NCBI RefSeq assembly: GCF_000262465.1 | Contig: NZ_CM001489.1 | Coordinates: forward strand, 5,625,238 to 5,663,048 | Source: Frankia sp. QA3 | Lineage (GTDB): Bacteria; Actinomycetota; Actinomycetes; Frankiales; Frankiaceae | Direction of reading: 5' to 3' | Length of the DNA stretch: 37,811 nucleotides | Shown: piece after piece, positions 32,067 to 37,811 of the stretch | Position numbering within the stretch: position 1 is the stretch's first letter | How the letters are laid out: each line of letters begins with the position of its first letter | Notes under the pieces: generated by a model | The model's input: the letters and a program-made list of their open reading frames with translations, nothing else | The model's database searches: none | Told to the model about the DNA's origin: nothing | Translations under genes and position numbers: made by a program

Positions 32067-33488
32067 TCAGCCGCGGGTCTCGGCCGGCCCCGCCGAGATG
32101 ATCGGGTTGATCCGGTCGGCCGGGTCGGCCGGGTCGGCCGGGTCGCCCGGACCGCTGGGCGGGGGAACGGCCCTGTGCGGTTGCGGCGGCCCGTCGCCCA
32201 CGCCGCGGATCACCCGGTCCTCGGGATGGCGGCGCGCGGCCCGGTAGTACACCAGCCCGGCCAGCGCGTAGCCCACCCCGGCGACGATGACCACTGCGGC
32301 CGAGCGGCCGTCGTCGGGCAGGACCAGGGCGGCGATCGCCGCCGCCGCCACGAAGGCGACGTTGAACAGCAGGTCGTAGAGCGAGAAGGCGCGGCCGCGG
32401 TAGGCGTCGTCGGTCTGCTCCTGGACGATGGTGTCCACACAGATCTTGCTGGCCTGGGCGGAGAACCCGAGCAGTGCGCCGGCGACGATGAACAGGGGCG
32501 CACTGAAGGGCAGGCCCAGCACCACCTCGACGACGCCCCCGAGCACCAGGACCAGCGTGATCCAGCTCGACTTCGGCATCCGCCGGGTGACCCGCGGGGT
32601 CACGACCGCGGCGGTCACGGTGCCGATCCCGCTGGCAGTGACGACGGCGGCGAGGCCCGTCAGACCGCCCTCGCTCCCGGTGAAGTAGTTGCGGTACAGC
32701 AGCACCGTCATCACGAGGACCAGCCCGTAGGCGGCCCGCGAGGCGGTCAGCGCGGCGAGCGCCCGGCGGGCCGGACCGTGGCCGGCGAGATAGCGGGCGC
32801 CGTCGGCCATGTCGGCGACGACCTCGGTGGCCTGCCGCCAGGCTCCCTGCCAGGGCACGGCGACCACGGGGCCGAAGTCGGCCCGGCCTGAGCGCGCCGC
32901 CGTCACCATCGCCAGCAGGTAGGCGAGCGCCGCCAGACCGGCGACGAGGGCCACCGTCCGGTCATCGCCGCCGACGAGGCCCCGCAGCCCGCTGCCGAGA
33001 CCGGCGCCGAGCAGGGTCGCGATGGTGCCGGAGGTGACCGACAGGGCGTTCGCGGTGACGAGGCGGTCGACGTCGACCACGACGGGCAGCCCGGCGGACA
33101 GCGCCGCCAGGACGAAGCGGTTCACGCTCACCGACGCGAGCGCCACCGCGTAGAAGTCGACGCCGGTACGACCGGCGGCGATGAGTACCACCAGGATGGC
33201 CATGAGCACCATCCGCACGAGCGAGCTGACCACCAGCACCCGCTGGCGGGATGTCCGGTCGAGCACGATGCCCGCGAACGGGCCGATCACGCTGAAGGGC
33301 AGCACGACGATCGCCAGCGACGAGGCCAGCGCCCCCGCGGACGTCGCCCGCTCGGGGGAGAACAACACGTAGCTGACCAGGCTCGCCTGGAAGACGCCGT
33401 CGGCGGCCTGGGAGGTGAGCCGGGCCGCGTACAGCATCCGGAACCCGCGGCCGCCGAGCAGCTCGCGGAGGTTCGCCGACCATGCCAC
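32067..33488 (-). CDS. MFS transporter
   Basis: The 473-residue product is a 12-helix major facilitator superfamily protein. It starts VAWSANLRELLGGRGFRMLY and contains the MFS motif A loop after helix 2 as PFAGIVLDRTSRQRVLV (about 70-86). Hydrophobic helices run to about residue 420, followed by a Pro/Asp-rich C-terminal tail with PAD repeats from a 9-bp DNA repeat. The substrate is unknown. The frame is open to a GTG at 33527, but GTG 33488 was chosen because TACGCT lies 7 nt upstream (leaderless pattern) and homologues begin near this point. An MFS-type gene is usual here in related Actinobacteria. Confidence 0.85.
   Translation of the reverse strand: MAWSANLRELLGGRGFRMLYAARLTSQAADGVFQASLVSYVLFSPERATSAGALASSLAIVVLPFSVIGPFAGIVLDRTSRQRVLVVSSLVRMVLMAILVVLIAAGRTGVDFYAVALASVSVNRFVLAALSAGLPVVVDVDRLVTANALSVTSGTIATLLGAGLGSGLRGLVGGDDRTVALVAGLAALAYLLAMVTAARSGRADFGPVVAVPWQGAWRQATEVVADMADGARYLAGHGPARRALAALTASRAAYGLVLVMTVLLYRNYFTGSEGGLTGLAAVVTASGIGTVTAAVVTPRVTRRMPKSSWITLVLVLGGVVEVVLGLPFSAPLFIVAGALLGFSAQASKICVDTIVQEQTDDAYRGRAFSLYDLLFNVAFVAAAAIAALVLPDDGRSAAVVIVAGVGYALAGLVYYRAARRHPEDRVIRGVGDGPPQPHRAVPPPSGPGDPADPADPADRINPIISAGPAETRG
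32114..32149. repeat. 9-bp repeat encoding the PAD tail
   Basis: GGTCGGCCG is repeated at 32114, 32123 and 32132, with a near copy at 32141. On the minus strand it encodes a PAD tripeptide series at the C-terminus of the MFS protein. Confidence 0.8.
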
Positions 33489-33495
33489 GCCTGTC

Positions 33496-33501
33496 AGCGT
33501 A
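33496..33501 (-). promoter_or_regulatory. -10 element for the MFS gene (leaderless)
   Basis: TACGCT (TAnnnT) on the minus strand ends 7 nt before the GTG at 33488; no SD is near. It supports this start over GTG 33527. Confidence 0.4.
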
Positions 33502-33606
33502 GGGCCCCCCGACCCGCCTCGGGTCACCGGTGGGCCTACGGGGCCCGCGCGCAGCGTGGCCGGGGTGCCACCGGGTTCGGCCGCCCCCTCCGGACGACCG
33601 AACCCG

Positions 33607-33639
33607 GTGCCCGCATCCCCGCGCGGGGGATGCGGGCAC
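33607..33639 (-). terminator. Very strong hairpin downstream of ino1
   Basis: GTGCCCGCATCCCC (33607-33620) pairs perfectly with 33626-33639 around a 5-nt loop GCGCG. It lies 44 nt past the ino1 stop on the minus strand. It also lies just upstream of the MFS gene and would insulate it. No U-tract. Confidence 0.75.
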
Positions 33640-33683
33640 TCGGCGCTCCAGCCGGGCGCTGAAGTGAGGCCCGCGGGCCTCGC

Positions 33684-34757
33684 TCAGCCCTCGTTGCGGA
33701 TGAACGCCTCGACCTTGTCGCGGGCCTCGTTGTCGCGGTACTGCTCCGGCGGGGACTTCATGAAGTACGACGAGGCGGACAGGATCGGCCCACCGACCCC
33801 CCGGTCCAGGGCGATCTTGGCGCAGCGCACCGCGTCGATGACCACGCCGGCGCTGTTGGGGGAGTCCCAGACCTCGAGCTTGTACTCCAGGTTCAGCGGG
33901 ACGTCGCCGAACGCGCGGCCCTCCAGCCGGACGTAGGCCCACTTGCGGTCATCGAGCCAGGCCACGTAGTCCGACGGCCCGATGTGCACGTTGTCCTTGC
34001 CGAGGTCGTGGGAGACCTGGGAGGTCACGGCCTGGGTCTTGGAGATCTTCTTCGACTCCAGCCGGTCGCGCTCGAGCATGTTCTTGAAGTCCATGTTGCC
34101 GCCGACGTTGAGCTGCATCGTGCGGTCGAGGACCACGCCGCGGTCCTCGAAGAGCTTCGCCATCACCCGGTGGGTGATGGTGGCCCCGACCTGCGACTTG
34201 ATGTCGTCGCCGACGATCGGCACGCCCGCCGCCCGGAACTTCTCCGCCCACTCGGGCACGCCGGCGATGAACACCGGCAGGCAGTTGATGAAGGCGACCC
34301 CGGCGTCGATGGCGCACTGGGCGTAGTACTTCGCGGCGTCCTCGGAACCCACGGGCAGGTAGCAGACGAGCACGTCGGCCCGGGCCTCCCGCAGGGTGGC
34401 CACGACGTCGACCGGTGCCTCGTCCGACTCCTCGATGGTCTCCCGGTAGTAGCGGCCGAGGCCGTCGAGGGTGTGGCCACGGGAGACGGTGATGCCCAGC
34501 GGCGGCACGTCGGCGATCTTGATGGTGTTGTTCTCGCTGGCGACGATGGCCTCGGAGAGATCGCGGCCGACCTTCTTGGCGTCCACGTCGAATGCGGCGA
34601 CGAACGCCAGGTCGGAGACGTGGTAGTCGCCAAGCGTCACGTGCATCAGCCCGGGGACCTGCGCCGACGGGTCGGCGCCGCGGTAGTACTCGACCCCCTG
34701 TACCAGCGAGGCGGCGCAGTTGCCCACGCCGACAATGGCGACACGTACCGAACCCAT
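33684..34757 (-). CDS. ino1: myo-Inositol-1-phosphate synthase
   Basis: The enzyme converts glucose-6-phosphate to inositol-1-phosphate with NAD; in Actinobacteria this feeds phosphatidylinositol and mycothiol. The 357-residue product starts MGSVRVAIVGVGNCAASLVQ, a NAD-binding Rossmann motif (GVGNCA), and continues GVEYYRGADP. Further family blocks are FINCLPVFIAGVPEW, PIVGDDIKSQVGATITHR, LNVGGNMDF and LEYKLEVWDSPNSAGVVIDAVR. Length matches the short actinobacterial type. The ATG at 34757 has AAGGAG 8 nt upstream, which decides the start although the frame is open further. A PadR-type regulator gene lies directly upstream on the same strand. Confidence 0.95.
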   Translation of the reverse strand: MGSVRVAIVGVGNCAASLVQGVEYYRGADPSAQVPGLMHVTLGDYHVSDLAFVAAFDVDAKKVGRDLSEAIVASENNTIKIADVPPLGITVSRGHTLDGLGRYYRETIEESDEAPVDVVATLREARADVLVCYLPVGSEDAAKYYAQCAIDAGVAFINCLPVFIAGVPEWAEKFRAAGVPIVGDDIKSQVGATITHRVMAKLFEDRGVVLDRTMQLNVGGNMDFKNMLERDRLESKKISKTQAVTSQVSHDLGKDNVHIGPSDYVAWLDDRKWAYVRLEGRAFGDVPLNLEYKLEVWDSPNSAGVVIDAVRCAKIALDRGVGGPILSASSYFMKSPPEQYRDNEARDKVEAFIRNEG

Positions 34758-34777
34758 GACGGTCTGCTCCTTAGCTG

Positions 34778-34803
34778 CGATTTCTATGGAAGTGGAAATA
34801 TCG
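34778..34803. promoter_or_regulatory. Imperfect inverted repeat in the ino1 upstream region
   Basis: CGATTTC (34778-34784) and GAAATATCG (34795-34803) form an imperfect palindrome 21-46 bp before the ino1 start, in an unusually AT-rich stretch. It shares CGATAT with the candidate PadR operator at 35811-35833, so it may bind the neighbouring PadR protein. Confidence 0.35.
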
Positions 34804-34875
34804 GGCATACAGCTCCGCCGCGACGTCGCCCGCCCAGCCGACCGGCCGGGTGCAAGCGCCGCTACGCGGGGCCAC

Positions 34876-35706
34876 TCACCGGCCGGCCGAAACCTCGCCG
34901 TCGGGGTCCGGGCCAGCCTCGGCCGGGGCGTGCCTGTTCCGGTTGCGCGCGTCGCCGTCGTTGCCGCCGTGCGTGCCGTCGAGGTAAGTGCCGCGTCCGT
35001 CCCGCCGGGCCGTCCGGCCCGCTCGGGTCGGCCGGCCCGGCCGGCGCCCCGTCCCGCCGCCACGAGCGGGAGGGGGGAGCGCGCCCGGCTCCGATCCGGT
35101 GGATGGATCCGATCCTGTGGATGGAGCTGTGGACAACCCTGTGGATGCTGTGGACAACCGTGGTTCAGTGAGGCCGGCCGGGGCGCTGGCCCGCTCCGTC
35201 TCGATCAGCTCGTTGAGCCATCGGACCTCGCGTTCTACCGACTCCAGCCCATGGCGCTGCAGCTCGAGTGTGTAGGTGTCGAACCGCTCGACGGTCCGGG
35301 TCAGGGCCGAACGAACCTTCTCCCGGCGCTCCTCGAGCCGACCGCGGCGCCCCTCCAGGATGCGCAGGCGGACGGCGGCGTCCGTCTTCGCGAAGAAGGC
35401 GAACCGCACGCCGAACATCTCGTCCTCCCACGAGGACGGGCCACCCTCACCGAGCAGCTCGGAGAGCTTCTCCTTGCCCTCGCCGGTCAGCGTGTAGACG
35501 ACCCGACTGCGCCCGCCGAGCCGGGTCGTCGCGCTGACATCGTCCGCGGTGACGTACCCGGCGTCCGCGAGGCGGCGCAGGCAGGGGTAGAGCGAGCCGT
35601 AGCTGAACCGGTGGAACGCGCCGAGAACCGCGGCGAGCCGCTTGCGCAGCTCGTAACCGTGCATCGGGCTCTCGGAGAGCAGGGCGAGAACCGCCAGTTC
35701 CAGCAT
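34876..35706 (-). CDS. PadR-family transcriptional regulator
   Basis: The 276-residue product begins MLELAVLALLSESPMHGYEL, a clear PadR winged helix (about 1-80), with FSYGSLYPCLRRLADAGYV as the recognition part and GRSRVVYTLTGEGKEKL as the wing. A helical dimerization domain (about 90-185) follows, ending near WLNELIETERA. The last 90 residues or so are a low-complexity Ser/Thr/Pro then Arg/Gly tail that PadR proteins usually lack; its first part is encoded by a cluster of DnaA boxes. The start was set at ATG 35706 because GAGGAGGG lies 6 nt upstream. A palindrome at 35811 is a candidate operator for autoregulation. Pairing with ino1 is conserved in Actinobacteria, so it may control inositol or envelope genes (inference). 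Confidence 0.9.
   Translation of the reverse strand: MLELAVLALLSESPMHGYELRKRLAAVLGAFHRFSYGSLYPCLRRLADAGYVTADDVSATTRLGGRSRVVYTLTGEGKEKLSELLGEGGPSSWEDEMFGVRFAFFAKTDAAVRLRILEGRRGRLEERREKVRSALTRTVERFDTYTLELQRHGLESVEREVRWLNELIETERASAPAGLTEPRLSTASTGLSTAPSTGSDPSTGSEPGALPPPARGGGTGRRPGRPTRAGRTARRDGRGTYLDGTHGGNDGDARNRNRHAPAEAGPDPDGEVSAGR
35116..35157 (-). other. Four DnaA boxes inside the padR-like gene
   Basis: Plus-strand words TGTGGATGG (35116), TGTGGACAA (35128), TGTGGATGC (35140) and TGTGGACAA (35149) are inverted DnaA boxes; the two TGTGGACAA are perfect complements of TTGTCCACA. Spacing is 12, 12 and 9 bp. On the minus strand the DNA encodes the STASTGLSTAPSTG part of the regulator's tail. Density equals that of oriC but lies about 32 kb away. 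Confidence 0.75.
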
Positions 35707-35802
35707 GACCCACCCTCCTCGACCGTTGCCCGCAGCCGCGGGTGTGGTCACCTCGCGGTCTGTCGCGTCGCTGTGCCGCGCTCCCGACTGTGTCGCTCAT
35801 AC

Positions 35803-35833
35803 TGTCGCTCCGACATATCGAAGCGATACATCG
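35803..35833. promoter_or_regulatory. Candidate PadR operator
   Basis: TGTCG-CTC-CGACA (35803-35815) runs into CGACATATCG-AAG-CGATACATCG (35811-35833; 8 of 10 arm positions pair). The two overlapping dyads sit about 100 bp upstream of the padR-like start, in the divergent region with DUF5318. PadR proteins typically bind such dyads in their own promoters. The rest of 35707-36274 is GC-rich and shows no gene. Confidence 0.5.
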
Positions 35834-36245
35834 AGGATAGACGTCTCGGGACGAGCGCCGCAACCAGGAATGACCAAACGGCGACCAGGAGATGACAGAA
35901 CGACACCTCCACCTCCGGGCGCGATCGCGACCCGGCCCCGGCGGGCCGCCCGCGCGGGCCCGGCGCCGCTCGGCCGGCGGCGGTCGCGCCGCAGCCGCCG
36001 GCGATCTGGAAATTGCCTGATAGCAGGGGCGATCGGGGTCCGCTCCGGCCACGGGCCACTCGCCCGCGCGGCCGGGCCGAGGCCGGCGGTGCCCACCGAT
36101 GAACATGGCTTCGGGTAGGAGCGGCGTCACAATGTCATCCGGCTCACAGTGACCGCGGAGCCCGGTCCGGGGGGACGCGGGCCGGGCCGTTCCGGCGGCG
36201 GCGGGCGGAGTCCGTCCGGTGGGCATCTGTCTGGACCATCTGCCT

Positions 36246-36268
36246 GGAACACGTCCGCGGCGTACCGT
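36246..36268 (+). promoter_or_regulatory. Promoter of the DUF5318 gene, leaderless, possibly ECF-type
   Basis: TACCGT at 36263-36268 (TAnnnT) ends 6 nt before the ATG at 36275, and no SD is present. In the same place GGAAC (36246-36250) is followed after 15 nt by CGTT (36266), resembling an ECF sigma promoter (GGAAC-N15/16-CGT). Either reading puts the transcription start near the ATG. Confidence 0.45.
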
Positions 36269-36274
36269 TGAAAC

Positions 36275-36682
36275 ATGCGGTCGCGGTCGGTCATCGACTA
36301 CGCGCTCGCCCGCCGGGCGACGCTCGCGGACCTGTTCGCGGGTCGGGTGTCGTCGCTCGACGTCTGTGATGCGCATCCTTACCTGCTGCGCGCGGCGAAG
36401 TACCACGGCGAGCCGACCAGTAAGCGCTGTCCGGTCTGCCGCGGCGCCGACCCGCTCATTCACGTCACGTACACCTACGGTGACGAGCTAGGTGAGAGCT
36501 CCGGCCGCGTGCGGGCGACGAAGGACCTCCCGGCGCTCGCTGCGAGGTACAGCGAGTTGCGGGTCTACGTCGTCGAGGTATGCCGCCCGTGCGGGTGGAA
36601 CCATCTGATCACGTCCTACGTGATCGGCACCGGCGAGCCGAAGGCGAAGCGCCAGCACCGCCGCCGCGCCGCCGACACTTGA
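36275..36682 (+). CDS. DUF5318 family protein (zinc-ribbon-like)
   Basis: The 135-residue product matches the small actinobacterial DUF5318 protein encoded just before a bifunctional penicillin-binding protein gene. It has two Cys-x2-Cys pairs, RCPVCRG (C52, C55) and VCRPCGW (C103, C106), that together suggest a structural zinc ribbon. The N-terminus reads MRSRSVIDYALARRATL, and the C-terminal 20 residues are basic (AKRQHRRRAADT). The function is unknown; no enzyme motif is visible. It lacks an SD and probably has a leaderless message. Confidence 0.85.
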   Translation: MRSRSVIDYALARRATLADLFAGRVSSLDVCDAHPYLLRAAKYHGEPTSKRCPVCRGADPLIHVTYTYGDELGESSGRVRATKDLPALAARYSELRVYVVEVCRPCGWNHLITSYVIGTGEPKAKRQHRRRAADT

Positions 36683-36767
36683 CTGCGCCGCCCCGCAACC
36701 CGATCGCCCCCGCTCGGCGCCACTCCAGCCTTTCCCCTGCTTTTCCAGAGGGATGAATCGGACACAG

Positions 36768-36797
36768 AAGCCTCTGGATAAGAAGCCCCTGGATAAG
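36768..36797. repeat. 15-bp tandem duplication after DUF5318
   Basis: AAGCCTCTGGATAAG (36768-36782) is followed at once by AAGCCCCTGGATAAG (36783-36797), one base different. TGGATAA resembles part of an inverted DnaA box but lacks the full 9-mer. The rest of 36683-37296 has no gene I can support and must carry the promoter of the next gene. Confidence 0.6.
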
Positions 36798-37296
36798 CGG
36801 TGCGAAGACGGCGCTCCGAGTCCTCGTCGAGGGCCGTGACCGCCGGTCCGTGCCGCGGGCCGAGGCGCCGCCCGACCGCTCGTCGGCAGGGCATCGCCTC
36901 TCGCGGGGAACGGTCTGTGACGGGATCATGGCTGCGGTCGCCGCCGCGCCGCTGCGCCGTCCGGCGCGGCCGCGGTCCGGGCGCCCTGCGCGAGCGGGCG
37001 GAATCTGGCGTGAGATCCTGGTCTGCCATGTGGGTGTCGCGGCGGGTCCAGGCGTGGTGCCAACCACGGGTGGTCCCGTTCAGTGACCTTGCCGGTGTGA
37101 GCCCGGCGGGTGGCCCGGCCCTGCATGGTCGGCCGAGTCCCGCCCAGGGGCTGTGGCCGTCGGCGTCCCCGAGGGCCGGGTTCCAGCAGGACCGGCCTGG
37201 TGGGGACCGGACCTTCGGTAGCGGTTGGGGGTGCCGGCCCATCCCCTGCGGCGGATCGGCGACCGGGGAGTCCCAGAGCGACGGATGGAGCGGTTG

Positions 37297-37811
37297 GTGA
37301 GCTCTCCCTACGACCAGGGCGCCTACCGGGGCGGCCCCGGTTCGGACCCGACGCGGTCCGAACCTGGCCAGCCCCAGGACGCACCCCCCGATCGGGCTAG
37401 GCGCGACCGGATCGCCCGCGCCGGCCAGCCGGGCTGGCCGGACTCGCCCGCCCGGGCGGCTCACGACGGCCTGCCGCCGGTGGACCGCCCCCGCGGCGAG
37501 CGCACCGCCCTGGTTCCTGCGGCCGGTCGGTCCGCCGGCGGGCGCGGCGAGCGCACCGCACTGGTGCCGCCTGCCGGGCCTGCCGGTCCCGTTGGGCCTG
37601 CCGGAGTCGTTGGGCCTGCCGGGGCCGTTGGGCCTGCCGGGGTCGCTGGGCCGACGCCGCGGGCGGCGGCTCCCGCCGACGCCGCGCAGCCCACGCCCAG
37701 CCGGCGCCCGGGGGGTGATGGTGCGGCGGCGATCCCCACCGCCGGCTGGGTACCCGACCATGGCTCGGTGAGCCGGGCCGCCGGTCGTGGCGTGCCCTCC
37801 GGCCCCGATCC
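37297..37811 (+). CDS. N-terminal part of probable penicillin-binding protein, runs off window
   Basis: A frame starting VSSPYDQGAYRGG is open to the right edge (171 codons). GTG 37297 has GGAG 6 nt upstream; an in-frame ATG lies at 37285. All visible sequence is a low-complexity Pro/Gly/Ala/Arg tail, with a duplicated motif GERTALVP and a stretch of nine Gly-X-Y triplets (about 97-123). No catalytic domain is in the window. The identity as the class A PBP (transglycosylase/transpeptidase) is inferred from synteny: this gene follows DUF5318 in related Actinobacteria, whose PBPs have long disordered cytoplasmic N-termini. Confidence 0.5.
   Translation, partial: MSSPYDQGAYRGGPGSDPTRSEPGQPQDAPPDRARRDRIARAGQPGWPDSPARAAHDGLPPVDRPRGERTALVPAAGRSAGGRGERTALVPPAGPAGPVGPAGVVGPAGAVGPAGVAGPTPRAAAPADAAQPTPSRRPGGDGAAAIPTAGWVPDHGSVSRAAGRGVPSGPD
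37591..37644 (+). repeat. 18-bp in-frame repeat, 3 copies (collagen-like)
   Basis: GTTGGGCCTGCCGGRGYC-type units lie at 37591, 37609 and 37627. They encode VGPAGV/VGPAGA repeats within a run of Gly-X-Y triplets in the N-terminal tail of the last gene. Confidence 0.8.

Noticed and set aside
36616..37761. Minus-strand 381-codon frame at the right end
   Set aside because: It is Arg/Pro-rich without motifs and lies opposite DUF5318 and the frame with SD at 37297.

Overview
This window is the replication-origin core of a high-GC actinobacterial chromosome. Gene content and order (dciA-recF-dnaN-oriC-dnaA-rpmH-rnpA-yidD-yidC-khpB-rsmG-parA-parB, then GNAT, CwlM-type protein, trxA, trxB, anti-sigma, sigM, pseudokinase, murJ, DUF6049, NUDIX, tRNA nucleotidyltransferase, MFS, ino1, PadR, DUF5318 and the start of a probable PBP gene) match Actinobacteria closely. 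The very high GC, many GTG starts, long Pro/Ala/Gly-rich extensions and short in-frame minisatellites fit Frankia best; the genus is an inference from style, not from a diagnostic gene.

Layout. Positions 1-4856 hold the replication genes on the minus strand around oriC (about 2586-2895, many DnaA boxes beside an AT-rich patch). A divergent intergenic region separates dnaA from the rightward cluster rpmH-rnpA-yidD-yidC-khpB (5636-8946: ribosomal protein L34, RNase P protein, membrane-protein insertion, KH/R3H RNA binding). An unusual GT-C-like membrane protein gene (9105-11204) sits between khpB and rsmG. rsmG-parA-parB follow with heavy overlaps; one parS lies exactly where rsmG ends inside parA and a second lies at 15345. 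A 35-bp tandem repeat array separates convergent parB and the GNAT gene.

From 14587 to 30403 the genes are on the minus strand, head-on to a fork leaving oriC: acetyltransferase, CwlM-like PG-binding amidase-fold protein, thioredoxin and its reductase (behind a textbook sigma-R-type promoter), an ECF sigma factor with its zinc anti-sigma, a membrane pseudokinase with a discoidin-like ectodomain, and a translationally coupled NUDIX-DUF6049-MurJ operon. CwlM, MurJ and the pseudokinase form a cell-wall precursor control group known from mycobacteria. From 30572 on lie the CCA-adding enzyme, an MFS transporter, inositol-phosphate synthase with a PadR regulator, DUF5318, and the first part of a probable PBP gene.

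No transposon, prophage, CRISPR, tRNA or rRNA was seen. The most interesting signals are regulatory or structural DNA embedded in genes: a near-perfect palindrome of two DnaA boxes inside rnpA, a cluster of four DnaA boxes inside the padR-like gene about 32 kb from oriC, a parS at the rsmG stop, the 35-bp array, the sigma-R promoter, and four genes with a -10 hexamer 6-7 nt before the start codon (probable leaderless mRNAs). I did not find a convincing wholly new multi-gene system.
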